Position numbers and translations under genes: made by a program. The notes under the pieces were generated by a model. The model searched no databases and was not told the DNA's origin. It saw only the letters and a list, made by a program, of their open reading frames with translations. Below are positions 1 through 6,312 of a stretch of 6,312 nt of DNA, piece after piece; positions within the stretch are counted from its first letter, which is position 1; every line of letters starts with the position of its first letter. The DNA lies in assembly GCA_029865665.1 (NCBI GenBank), contig JARXAV010000303.1:1-6312 (forward strand), in the 5' to 3' direction. This DNA comes from Flectobacillus sp. (lineage in GTDB: Bacteria; Bacteroidota; Bacteroidia; Cytophagales; Spirosomataceae).

Positions 1-222
1 TGGGTGTCCATTGATGTACATTGAACACATACCGCAGATACCTTCACGACAGTCGTGATCGAAAGCGATAGGTGATTGTCCTTCATTGATTAAACGTTCG
101 TTTAATACATCGAACATTTCTAAGAAAGACATATCTTCAGAGATTCCTGTTACGTCATACGTTACAAAATCTCCTTCAGCATTTGCATTTTTTTGACGCC
201 ACACTTTAAGCGTCAAATTCAT
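1..222 (-). CDS. sdhB: Succinate dehydrogenase iron-sulfur subunit, N-terminal part (cut by window edge)
   Basis: This is the electron-transfer subunit of complex II, which passes electrons from the FAD of SdhA through three iron-sulfur clusters to the quinone site at SdhC. Only the first 74 codons are visible, on the minus strand, beginning [10 protein letters not shown]. This is the usual opening of the ferredoxin-like domain in this family. C58, C63 and C66, in the stretch CREGICGMC, match the first three ligands of the [2Fe-2S] cluster; the fourth and the two C-terminal clusters lie beyond the window. I chose the ATG at 222 because a GGAAGG run lies five bases upstream and the protein then begins as family members do. 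An in-frame ATG at 234 would add four residues (MEGN). The gene continues the sdhC-sdhA order but is separated from sdhA by an unrelated small gene and repeats. Identity is firm; the start is less so. Confidence 0.95.
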   Translation of the reverse strand, partial: MNLTLKVWRQKNANAEGDFVTYDVTGISEDMSFLEMFDVLNERLINEGQSPIAFDHDCREGICGMCSMYINGHP

Positions 223-240
223 ATTACCTTCCATTTTTTT

Positions 241-325
241 GAGCGATTAGCGAAGAGCGAAATTTAGCGAATACAAATCATTAAAGTATAAGCTCTTCGG
301 AATATTTTTTGATAGTTAGCGAAAA
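241..325. repeat. Cluster of GCGA-core units, 3' side of the four-helix gene
   Basis: AGCGA occurs on the plus strand at 242, 249, 256 and 266, spaced 7, 7 and 10 bases, with a further TTAGCGA ending at 322. The first two units form the left arm of the 13-base inverted pair with 803-815. TTTAGCGAATAC at 263-274 is directly repeated at 787-798. CGAAGAGC (251-258) is also perfectly inverted at 292-299, with ATAC (271-274) and GTAT (286-289) able to pair inside, so this RNA could fold locally or with the distant arm. No protein-coding frame is supported here. Confidence 0.75.
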
Positions 326-386
326 TTAAGTTTTAATCACTGAAATTACAATCAAGCATAGTAGCTGTAATAAAAATCAGTAAATG

Positions 387-758
387 TTAGTCAACTTTTT
401 CTTCTAATTTTTTTATCATACTGTTAAGCATTTTTCCAATTTCATCTATGATGCTATTTATTTCATCAAAATAAATATCTTGGATAAAATGTTCATTTTT
501 AGCTATGATAATAAGTGTTTCTAATTCAAATAATGACCCTCTCGAAATTCTTATAAATTGAATGTAGTTTTTTCTACTTTGCCTACCCCAACCTTCTGCA
601 ATATTAGCAGGAATTGAAACGACAGCTCGATTTATTTGACTTACGAGTCCAAATTTTTCGTCGGAAGGAAATCTTTTTGTAACAGCATATACCTTACTGA
701 CTAGTACAATAGCTTTTTGCCAAACGAGCAACTCTTTATAAGAACTGATAACAGCCAT
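387..758 (-). CDS. Four-helix-bundle protein, 23S rRNA intervening-sequence family
   Basis: This is a 123-residue protein matching the small all-helical family named after ORFs in 23S rRNA intervening sequences (Pfam 23S_rRNA_IVP; TIGRFAM four helix bundle), at the usual full length. The family signature is present in order: an N-terminal SYKELLVWQKA segment (5-16), FPSDEKFGL (30-38), SQINRAVVSIPANIAEG (40-56), then R59-S61, and a third helix with ISRGSLFELET (71-81). The C-terminal helix (about 97-121) is rich in K and E. There is no signal peptide or membrane segment, so it is presumably cytoplasmic. The molecular role of the family is not established; related bundle proteins serve as accessory (Avd) proteins of diversity-generating retroelements, but no reverse transcriptase or variable repeat is seen here. 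It lies in the sdh transcription direction between sdhA and sdhB, has no recognisable promoter or Shine-Dalgarno site of its own, and looks more AT-rich than the sdh genes. It is probably an insertion and not a complex II component. Confidence 0.9.
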   Translation of the reverse strand: MAVISSYKELLVWQKAIVLVSKVYAVTKRFPSDEKFGLVSQINRAVVSIPANIAEGWGRQSRKNYIQFIRISRGSLFELETLIIIAKNEHFIQDIYFDEINSIIDEIGKMLNSMIKKLEEKVD

Positions 759-782
759 GATGAATAGATTACACTTTTACTT

Positions 783-830
783 TTGTTTTAGCGAATACCT
801 CATTCGCTAATCGCTAAAACAATCGCTAAT
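783..830. repeat. Hairpin-forming GCGA repeats, 5' side of the four-helix gene
   Basis: Two mutually exclusive perfect stems are present. TTGTTTTAGCGA (783-794) pairs with 811-822 (12 bp, 16-base loop). TTAGCGAAT (788-796) pairs with 802-810 (9 bp, 5-base loop). A further TCGCTAAT lies at 823-830. TTCGCTAATCGCT (803-815) is the exact inverse of 242-254 on the far side of the gene. In the sense direction the stems follow the sdhA stop codon (834-836) almost at once. No U-run follows on the minus strand, so a simple intrinsic terminator is unlikely. Confidence 0.75.
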
Positions 831-833
831 CCC

Positions 834-2828
834 TTACTTGTAAGAACGCTGTGCGATTTTGATGTTTTCGTACACTAAAGCTTCTTTGTGTAATTCAAAT
901 TCTGCTTTATAGTCAGCTTCGCCTTTGTATTCCCAAGCAGCTACATACGCATAGTTTTCGTCATCACGTTGAGCTTCACCTTCTTCTGTTTGGTATTCTT
1001 CACGGAAGTGACCACCACAAGATTCGTTACGGTTTAAGGCATCAATACACATTAATTCTCCTAGTTCGATAAAGTCAGCAACACGAGTTGCTTTCTCTAA
1101 TTCTGGGTTGAATTCATCTGCATCTCCTGGAATACGAACTTCTGACCAGAATTGTTTTTTCAATTCTTGGATGTCAGCAATCGCTTGTTTCAAGCCTTTT
1201 TCATTACGAGCCATACCGCACTGATCCCACATGATTAAACCTAATTTCTTGTGGAAGAAGTCAACTGATTTAGTTCCTTTAATTGACATTAATTTGTCAA
1301 TTGTATCTTGAACCGATTTCTCAGCCGCAACAAACTCAGGATGATCAGTTGGGATTGCTTTTGTACGAATATCTCCAGCTAAGTATGCACCAATTGTGTA
1401 TGGAATCACGAAGTAACCATCGGCTAAACCTTGCATTAGGGCAGAAGCACCTAAACGGTTAGCACCGTGGTCAGAGAAGTTAGCTTCTCCTAATGAATAT
1501 AATCCTGGAATTGAAGTCATCAAGTTGTAATCAACCCAAAGTCCACCCATTGTATAGTGAACCGCTGGATAAATACGCATTGGGAATTCGTAAGGATTTT
1601 CACCTGTAATTTGTTTGTACATATCAAACAAGTTACCATATTTCTCTTTTACGACATCTTTCCCCATTTGTTGGATTTCTGCATCCGTTGGGTTCGTCAT
1701 ACTTCTTTTGTTTGCTTCGCCACGTCCGTAACGGATGATAGCTGCAGCAAAGTCAAGATATACTGCTTTTTTAGAAGCACCTACACCATAGCCTTCGTCA
1801 CAACGCTCTTTTGCTGCACGAGAAGCAATATCACGAGGTACTAAGTTACCGAAAGCAGGGTAACGACGCTCTAAGTAATAATCACGCTCATTTTCTGGAA
1901 TTTCTACTGCCGGACGAGTATCATTCTTTTTCATTGGAACCCAGATACGACCATCGTTACGTAATGATTCTGACATTAACGTCAATTTCGATTGGTGGTC
2001 GCCAGATACTGGAATACAAGTTGGGTGAATCTGTGTGTAACAAGGGTTAGCAAAGTAAGCTCCTTTTCTAGTTGCTTTCCATGCTGCTGTTACGTTAGAA
2101 CCCATTGCGTTGGTTGATAAGTAGAATACGTTACCGTAACCACCTGTACACAATAATACAGCATGACCGAAATGACGTTCTAATTTACCAGAAATCAAAT
2201 CACGTGCAATGATACCACGAGCTTTACCTTCAATCGTTACGACCTCAAGCATTTCGTGACGAGTGTACATCGTTACGTTACCTAAACCGATTTGGCGTTG
2301 TAATGCTGAATAAGCTCCTAATAATAATTGTTGTCCTGTCTGACCAGCAGCATAGAAAGTACGTTGTACTTGCGTACCACCGAATGAACGGTTAGACAAC
2401 AAACCACCATATTCACGAGCAAAAGGAACACCCTGAGCAACACATTGGTCAATGATGCTTCCAGATACCTCAGCTAAACGGTGAACATTTGCTTCTCTTG
2501 CACGGTAGTCACCACCTTTGATCGTATCATAGAATAAACGATAAACTGAGTCACCGTCATTTTGATAGTTTTTAGCAGCGTTGACACCACCTTGTGCCGC
2601 AATTGAGTGGGCACGACGAGGAGAATCTTGGAAACAAAATGCTTTCACTTTGTAACCCATCTCAGCCAAAGAAGCCGCAGCAGAAGCACCAGCAAGACCA
2701 GTACCTACTACGATAATTTCAATATTCCGCTTATTTGCGGGGTTTACTAATGGTACAGTTGAACGGAATTTTGTCCATTTGTCTGATAACTGTCCATCAG
2801 GTATTTTAGCGTCTATTTTTGTTGACAT
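834..2828 (-). CDS. sdhA: Succinate dehydrogenase flavoprotein subunit
   Basis: This 664-residue catalytic subunit of complex II oxidises succinate to fumarate on the cytoplasmic face of the inner membrane and reduces FAD. The dinucleotide-binding motif GTGLAG is at 42-47, and H74 in [10 protein letters not shown] fits the histidine that carries FAD covalently. Substrate and catalytic positions known from the family are all recognisable: H268 (IHPT), R332 (VPRDIASR), H424 (VHYTMGG) and R458 (HGANRLG). The C-terminal helical region ends with the family's HFREEYQT stretch. The style is that of the Bacillus/Wolinella-like (type B) SQR/FRD flavoproteins, consistent with the single cytochrome b partner. 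The start follows sdhC by 64 bases. The ATG at 2828 gives an N-terminal extension of about 35 residues before the FAD fold, normal for Bacteroidota. Downstream, sdhB is displaced by the four-helix-bundle element. Whether the complex works as dehydrogenase or fumarate reductase cannot be read from sequence alone. Confidence 0.97.
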   Translation of the reverse strand: MSTKIDAKIPDGQLSDKWTKFRSTVPLVNPANKRNIEIIVVGTGLAGASAAASLAEMGYKVKAFCFQDSPRRAHSIAAQGGVNAAKNYQNDGDSVYRLFYDTIKGGDYRAREANVHRLAEVSGSIIDQCVAQGVPFAREYGGLLSNRSFGGTQVQRTFYAAGQTGQQLLLGAYSALQRQIGLGNVTMYTRHEMLEVVTIEGKARGIIARDLISGKLERHFGHAVLLCTGGYGNVFYLSTNAMGSNVTAAWKATRKGAYFANPCYTQIHPTCIPVSGDHQSKLTLMSESLRNDGRIWVPMKKNDTRPAVEIPENERDYYLERRYPAFGNLVPRDIASRAAKERCDEGYGVGASKKAVYLDFAAAIIRYGRGEANKRSMTNPTDAEIQQMGKDVVKEKYGNLFDMYKQITGENPYEFPMRIYPAVHYTMGGLWVDYNLMTSIPGLYSLGEANFSDHGANRLGASALMQGLADGYFVIPYTIGAYLAGDIRTKAIPTDHPEFVAAEKSVQDTIDKLMSIKGTKSVDFFHKKLGLIMWDQCGMARNEKGLKQAIADIQELKKQFWSEVRIPGDADEFNPELEKATRVADFIELGELMCIDALNRNESCGGHFREEYQTEEGEAQRDDENYAYVAAWEYKGEADYKAEFELHKEALVYENIKIAQRSYK

Positions 2829-2892
2829 AATATGAATTTAGTTTAGTACAATCCGTTACGAAAGATGATAAAATCAACGAAGAGACTCCTTA

Positions 2893-3561
2893 TTATTTAA
2901 TTAATCCTAAATACATAGCAATTGGCATTGCTGCAAACACTAATGGTATAATGATCGCATAGCCAAATCCGAAAGCTTTCACGAATGGAGTGTATTTTGG
3001 GTGATTCCATCCTAATGATTGGAATGAACTTTGAACACCGTGCATTAAGTGATATGCTAATGAAAGACATCCAGCAACATACACAATTACAACCCAAAGC
3101 TGTTCGAACGTTTCCTTCATTTCGTTGAATAAAGTCTCCTCTCCGCTAGTGATATGATCTGTAAAACGACTTACTACCCAGAAATGTTTTAAATGTAGTA
3201 CTAAGAAGATTAACAATAATGTTCCCAATAAACCCATTGAACGAGAATACCAAGTACTGTTGTCACTTGCTACTACAGCATATTTTACTGGACGTTTTTT
3301 GTTATTGTCAGACCAAAGCATCAGCCCATCAACAATGTGTGCGATCAAACCTACGAACAAACCGATTTCAGCAGTACGGATGAAAAAGTTCTTACCCATA
3401 AACTCTGCAGCAGCATTGAATGTTTCGCCACCATCATTCAAGAAAATACACGCATTAATTCCACAATGGACGAGAAGGAAGGCCACTAAAGATAGACCTG
3501 TTATCGCCATAATGAGCTTTCTGCCCAGCGAACTTGATAAATTTTTTGTTACCCAAGACAT
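2893..3561 (-). CDS. sdhC: Succinate dehydrogenase cytochrome b subunit (type B membrane anchor)
   Basis: This 222-residue integral membrane protein anchors SdhAB and provides the haem and quinone sites. Five hydrophobic segments are visible at about 16-41, 61-83, 108-130, 154-175 and 196-219, the layout of the one-subunit, dihaem type B anchor. Candidate axial haem ligands are H32, H75, H123 and H171, one in each of the first four helices. Their spacing resembles the Bacillus subtilis SdhC ligands, and H171 sits in a YHLMHG context like the fourth ligand there; H126 and H174 are alternatives. The N-terminus SSSLGRKLIMAITG is typical of the family. It is the first gene of the operon, with sdhA 64 bases downstream; there is no sdhD, as expected for this type. 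The ATG at 3561 has only an A-rich leader and no Shine-Dalgarno site, which is common in Bacteroidota. An AAGGAG run just after the stop codon precedes no usable start. Confidence 0.95.
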   Translation of the reverse strand: MSWVTKNLSSSLGRKLIMAITGLSLVAFLLVHCGINACIFLNDGGETFNAAAEFMGKNFFIRTAEIGLFVGLIAHIVDGLMLWSDNNKKRPVKYAVVASDNSTWYSRSMGLLGTLLLIFLVLHLKHFWVVSRFTDHITSGEETLFNEMKETFEQLWVVIVYVAGCLSLAYHLMHGVQSSFQSLGWNHPKYTPFVKAFGFGYAIIIPLVFAAMPIAMYLGLIK

Positions 3562-3682
3562 TTTTTTGTAAGTTATTGGTTATTAGTTAGTTAATAATTA
3601 AACTAAGTTGGCAAACATAACCAAACGATTATAATCTCGTATTTATTTGCCCTAAACGATTAATTATTGATAAAATTTAGGT

Positions 3683-3714
3683 CAAAACTACGATTGAAAC
3701 GCTTGTCAATCAAA
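3683..3714 (-). promoter_or_regulatory. Candidate sdhC operon promoter, Bacteroidota type
   Basis: On the minus strand, TTTG (3714-3711) is followed after 20 bases by TAGTTTTG (3690-3683). This fits the -33 TTTG and -7 TAnnTTTG consensus of the Bacteroidota primary sigma factor, and the spacing is within its usual range. Transcription would begin near 3677, giving a leader of about 115 bases before sdhC. A second exact TAnnTTTG (TATGTTTG, 3619-3612) lies closer to the gene but has no TTG at the right distance. The motifs are short and the DNA is AT-rich, so chance matches are possible. Confidence 0.42.
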
Positions 3715-3879
3715 TAATCTATCAATTTTTAGCAGTTATTTATAAAAATATCTACGTTTAATTATAAAAAAAAGCATTTTACCTTCTAGTCCTAATTTGA
3801 TTCTATTTTAGATTTTTCAAGTAATAATTATTGTTTCTTAAATAAAGAACGGTCTCTCGTAGTTTTATCCTCAAAGTGG

Positions 3880-3937
3880 ACTCAATTTTGACAACAAGGG
3901 TGCTTTTCAATCGCTTGAAAACGTTGTTAATTTGAGT
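3880..3937. repeat. Long imperfect hairpin in the divergent region
   Basis: The inner arms TTTTCAA (3904-3910) and TTGAAAA (3915-3921) are perfect around a TCGC loop. The outer arms, 3880-3895 beginning ACTCAA and 3923-3937 ending TTGAGT, pair with a few mismatches and share ACAAC/GTTGT at their inner ends. An asymmetric bulge of eight bases (3896-3903) faces one base (3922). It is not followed by a T-run on the plus strand, and it lies between divergent genes, so a terminator role is not supported. The right arm overlaps the candidate -33 element of the plus-strand gene. Confidence 0.6.
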
Positions 3938-3965
3938 GATTTCAAACAATTAAACCTTATGTTTG
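3931..3965 (+). promoter_or_regulatory. Candidate promoter of the secreted-protein gene
   Basis: TATGTTTG (3958-3965) matches the Bacteroidota -7 element exactly. A TTTG (3931-3934) lies 23 bases upstream, at the long end of the accepted spacing. It would give a leader of about 209 bases before the ATG at 4180, which is long. I found no better plus-strand match nearer the gene; TAAAATTG at 4158-4165 fits seven of eight positions but is too close to the start and has no partner. Confidence 0.28.
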
Positions 3966-4179
3966 TCGTTAAATCAATGTCATAACACTAACTTATTGTG
4001 CTGTTTTTTTGTTTTCTTAAATGTGAAAAAAAAAATAACTAACTTGTGAAACCAATAGTTCTAGTGTTATAATTACAGATGAGTTAATTATTGAGCAAGT
4101 AGGAGCAACTAGTGGACGGCTTGTTAGGAGCCATAGTTAAATTTAGTATATACAATATAAAATTGATAGCAATTTCGGA

Positions 4180-6312
4180 ATGAAGAAATTTACGACCTTA
4201 TATACTCTGTTATTAGGGGTATTGATTAGCTTTTTTACTTCTCAGACAGCCTTTGGTACACACATGAAGGGAGGGGAAATATCGGTAAGACGTATTTCTC
4301 AAACATCGCTTACTTATGAGTTTACACTGACAATTTATTGTGAAAATAATATTGCTTGGAGAAGTCAAGAGACAGCCTTCTTCTGTTTTGGCGATGGTAG
4401 TCCTAGTATTGAAGCTCGTAGGCAAAATGGGGTAAATGGTGCTGGAGAAGATATTGGGAATGGTACTGTTAAAGGTATTTATAAAGCAACTTATACTTAC
4501 TCAACACCAGGGATTTATGCTGTCAATGTGGCTATTCAGAATCGTAATGCCAATGTAAAGAACATGAGCAATTCGGTTGATACGGGCTTTTATGTAGAAA
4601 CAAAGTTTAGTATTGACCCAGGTTTAGGGCTAAATAATACGCCAATATTGTTAAATCCAGCAGTTGACTTGACTGCTATAATCGGGCAAAAGTATATTCA
4701 CAATCCCAACGCAGTAGATATAGAGGGGGATAGTTTAGCTTACCGTTTGACGTATTGCCGTACAGGAAAGCAAGAGTCTTGTTCTTCCAGAGGGGCTTCT
4801 GTGGAGAATTTTCGTCAACCCAATGAAGTTTCGTCTATTCCAAGTGCCTTCACGATTGATGCTCGTACAGGGGATTTAGTTTGGGATGTGCCGCAGGAAA
4901 TAGGTCTCTATAACTGTGCTTTTATTGTGGAAGAATGGCGTAATGGTGTGAAAATTTCAGAGACAACTCGTGATATGCAAATTGAGGTGAAAGATGCCGA
5001 CAATAAGCCTCCTGTCATTAAAGTACCAGAAGATATTTGTGTAGAAGCAGGAACATTGATTAATAAAACAATTACTGCAACCGATACGCCTTCCAAAACG
5101 GGCAGAATAGATGCGTTGACTATAACTTCTTCTGGGGCAGTGTATAAAACGGCCGATGCCAACTTATTTATCGAACCTCCTTATGCAATATTCACTTCGG
5201 TAGCCAAGCAAACTGCGTCTCCTGCTACGGGGGTATTTACGTGGCAGACAGGTTGTTCGCATATTAGGCAACAAACGTATGACATCAACTTTAAGGTGGT
5301 TGACAATCCCTTGAGTAGCCTTATTCCATCCTTAGTGGATAGTAAAACGTGGAAAATACGAGTGGTCGCTCCACGAATTAAGAACCTAAAGGCTCAGGGC
5401 GATGCTGGTAATAGAATAACTACACTCACTTGGGATTCGTACGCTTGTCAGAATACAGGTGCTGTAATTGTGATTTATAGAAAAGATGGTTGTTCAGATT
5501 TTACACCAACCGCCTGTCAGTTAGGTTTACCAAGTAGTTTAGGTTATACCGAAGTAGGACGTGTGCCTGTTTCGGCAACAACGTTTACAGATAAAAACTT
5601 AAAACGAAATGTTGAATATAGTTATCGTACCGTAGTTCAATTTACCAATAATGGCACGAGTACCGAAAGCGTAGCATCTGACCAAGCGTGCCTAACGATG
5701 AAATCGACTGTGCCAGTGATTACCAATGTAAGTATTGATAAAACAAGCATAACAGACGGTGAAATTACGATAAAATGGACTCGTCCTATTGGGTTAGACA
5801 AATCCGTATTCAAAGGGCCATACCAATATCGCCTGTCTCGTGCTGCTGGTGCAACTAGCAATACCTTTACGCAAGTTGGTGCGGTCATTAATACGGATTT
5901 ATTGACTGGAGCAGACACGGTTTTGGTTGATAAAAATCTAAATACCGAAGCTACTGTGTATCGTTATCGTTTGGCATTTTACTACACGAGTAACACAGGT
6001 TTAACCGCTTTAGATAGTACGGATATTGCCAATAGCGTTCGATTGACTGCTACGACAGGGAAGCGTTCTATCAATTTATCGTGGCAAGCAGATGTCCCAT
6101 GGAAAAATGAGAACCAAAAACACCGCATTTATCGTGAAACTAAAGCGGGTTCTGGAATCTTTAATCAAATAGCAGAAGTGACCGTTCAGGCAGGTGCGTT
6201 TACTTATACGGATAATGGAAAAGATACTTACGCTACTGATGGAACAATCAATGCAGGGATGATTCCTGATTCGTCTTATTGCTATAAAGTAGAAACCGTT
6301 GGTACATACAAT
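4180..6312 (+). CDS. Large secreted PKD / cadherin-like / fibronectin III-like protein, 5' part (cut by window edge)
   Basis: An unbroken frame of 711 codons runs from ATG 4180 to the end with no stop. Residues 1-26 form a signal peptide: KK, a hydrophobic core LLLGVLISFF, then AFG with likely cleavage after G26. The mature protein opens THMKGGE. A PKD-like domain covers about 30-145 (FGDG at 70-73, YTYSTPGIYAV at 105-115). A cadherin-like domain covers about 150-275 (DIEGDSL at 180-186, FTIDARTGDLVWD at 224-236). An unassigned beta-rich stretch lies at 278-397. Three fibronectin III-like repeats follow, from about 398, 509 and 620, each with a tryptophan (W418, W533, W635) and a later basic strand such as IYR. 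Such proteins in Cytophagales usually end in a type IX secretion sorting domain and are often named gliding-motility-associated; that end is not in view, so the export route is inference. The start has no strong Shine-Dalgarno site. The ligand is unknown. Confidence 0.85.
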   Translation, partial: MKKFTTLYTLLLGVLISFFTSQTAFGTHMKGGEISVRRISQTSLTYEFTLTIYCENNIAWRSQETAFFCFGDGSPSIEARRQNGVNGAGEDIGNGTVKGIYKATYTYSTPGIYAVNVAIQNRNANVKNMSNSVDTGFYVETKFSIDPGLGLNNTPILLNPAVDLTAIIGQKYIHNPNAVDIEGDSLAYRLTYCRTGKQESCSSRGASVENFRQPNEVSSIPSAFTIDARTGDLVWDVPQEIGLYNCAFIVEEWRNGVKISETTRDMQIEVKDADNKPPVIKVPEDICVEAGTLINKTITATDTPSKTGRIDALTITSSGAVYKTADANLFIEPPYAIFTSVAKQTASPATGVFTWQTGCSHIRQQTYDINFKVVDNPLSSLIPSLVDSKTWKIRVVAPRIKNLKAQGDAGNRITTLTWDSYACQNTGAVIVIYRKDGCSDFTPTACQLGLPSSLGYTEVGRVPVSATTFTDKNLKRNVEYSYRTVVQFTNNGTSTESVASDQACLTMKSTVPVITNVSIDKTSITDGEITIKWTRPIGLDKSVFKGPYQYRLSRAAGATSNTFTQVGAVINTDLLTGADTVLVDKNLNTEATVYRYRLAFYYTSNTGLTALDSTDIANSVRLTATTGKRSINLSWQADVPWKNENQKHRIYRETKAGSGIFNQIAEVTVQAGAFTYTDNGKDTYATDGTINAGMIPDSSYCYKVETVGTYN

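Larger units (their letters stand above)
241..830 (-). mobile_element. Candidate IVS-like element: four-helix-bundle gene bordered by GCGA-core repeats
   Basis: About 590 bases between sdhA and sdhB hold one gene of the 23S rRNA intervening-sequence family, with related short repeats on both sides. Seen directly: AGCGATTAGCGAA at 242-254 is exactly inverted at 803-815, TTTAGCGAATAC occurs directly at 263-274 and 787-798, and further TAGCGA/TCGCTA units lie between. The repeats begin two bases before the sdhA stop codon's outer edge and end a few bases from the sdhB start region, so the intergenic DNA is almost wholly element. Proteins of this family are known from insertions in 23S rRNA genes and from scattered genomic copies. 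That the repeats and gene move together as a unit is my inference. There is no transposase, and no clear target-site duplication can be shown without an empty-site relative. Boundaries are approximate. Confidence 0.4.
3562..4179. other. Divergent intergenic region between sdhC and the secreted-protein gene
   Basis: These 618 bases are AT-rich. I find no credible open frame, tRNA or rRNA in them. They hold candidate promoters for sdhC (3683-3714) and for the plus-strand gene (3931-3965), a long imperfect hairpin (3880-3937), a 9-base inverted pair far apart (3982-3990 and 4062-4070), and a 10-base palindrome GATTATAATC (3627-3636). Two copies of AAACGATTA (3623-3631, 3654-3662) and two of TAGGAGC (4100-4106, 4125-4131) are also present. 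A small RNA cannot be ruled out. Confidence 0.7.

Noticed and set aside
241..325. CRISPR array
   Set aside because: The repeat units are only about 7 bases, unevenly spaced, and have no spacer-length intervals or cas genes.
387..758. Diversity-generating retroelement accessory (Avd) gene
   Set aside because: The fold family is related, but no reverse transcriptase, template repeat or variable repeat is visible in the window, and the sequence motif fits the IVS-type family better.
783..833. Intrinsic terminator after sdhA
   Set aside because: Stems are present, but no U-run follows them in the minus-strand direction, and sdhB downstream needs transcription through this point.
1557..2050. Two plus-strand open frames (1557-1844 and 1811-2050)
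   Set aside because: They lie antisense within sdhA, whose catalytic motifs are intact throughout. Their translations are rich in Cys, Phe and His, with no recognisable domain.
2829..2892. Small gene between sdhC and sdhA, prompted by AAGGAG after the sdhC stop
   Set aside because: No start codon follows at a suitable distance, and the 64-base gap has no supported open frame.
2897..3571. Other-frame open frames over sdhC (2897-3097 minus, 3260-3571 plus)
   Set aside because: Both are shadows of the well-supported five-helix SdhC frame and show no family features.
4213..5918. Minus-strand open frames at 4213-4425, 4908-5162 and 5637-5918
   Set aside because: They are antisense to the continuous 711-codon plus-strand frame, which has a signal peptide and recognisable domains.

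Overview
The window looks like chromosomal DNA of a Bacteroidota bacterium, probably of the order Cytophagales. The evidence is AT-rich intergenic DNA, weak Shine-Dalgarno sites, the sdhC-sdhA-sdhB order with a single five-helix cytochrome b subunit, promoter elements of the TTTG / TAnnTTTG type, and a divergent gene for a very large secreted adhesin-like protein. The lineage call rests on protein style and gene order, not on any database search.

Layout. Positions 1-3561 are read on the minus strand and form a succinate dehydrogenase (respiratory complex II) operon. Its order in the direction of transcription is sdhC (3561-2893), sdhA (2828-834), a four-helix-bundle protein gene (758-387), then the first 74 codons of sdhB (222-1, running off the window). 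SdhC anchors the complex in the inner membrane and carries haem. SdhA holds the covalent FAD and the succinate site. SdhB carries electrons through iron-sulfur clusters from SdhA to SdhC and the quinone. Positions 3562-4179 are a 618-base non-coding divergent region with candidate promoters and several inverted repeats. Position 4180 to the end is the open 5' part of a plus-strand gene for a secreted multidomain beta-sandwich protein (signal peptide, PKD-like, cadherin-like and fibronectin III-like domains).

Most notable region. sdhA and sdhB are split by about 610 bases containing a 23S rRNA-intervening-sequence-type four-helix-bundle gene. On both sides the gene is bordered by iterated GCGA-core repeats. 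These include a perfect 13-base inverted pair (242-254 and 803-815), a 12-base direct repeat (263-274 and 787-798), and local hairpins, one of them 12 bp. The simplest reading is a small, possibly mobile, IVS-like element that landed in the operon in the same orientation as the sdh genes. All links between the repeats and the protein, and any RNA processing at these stems, are inference.
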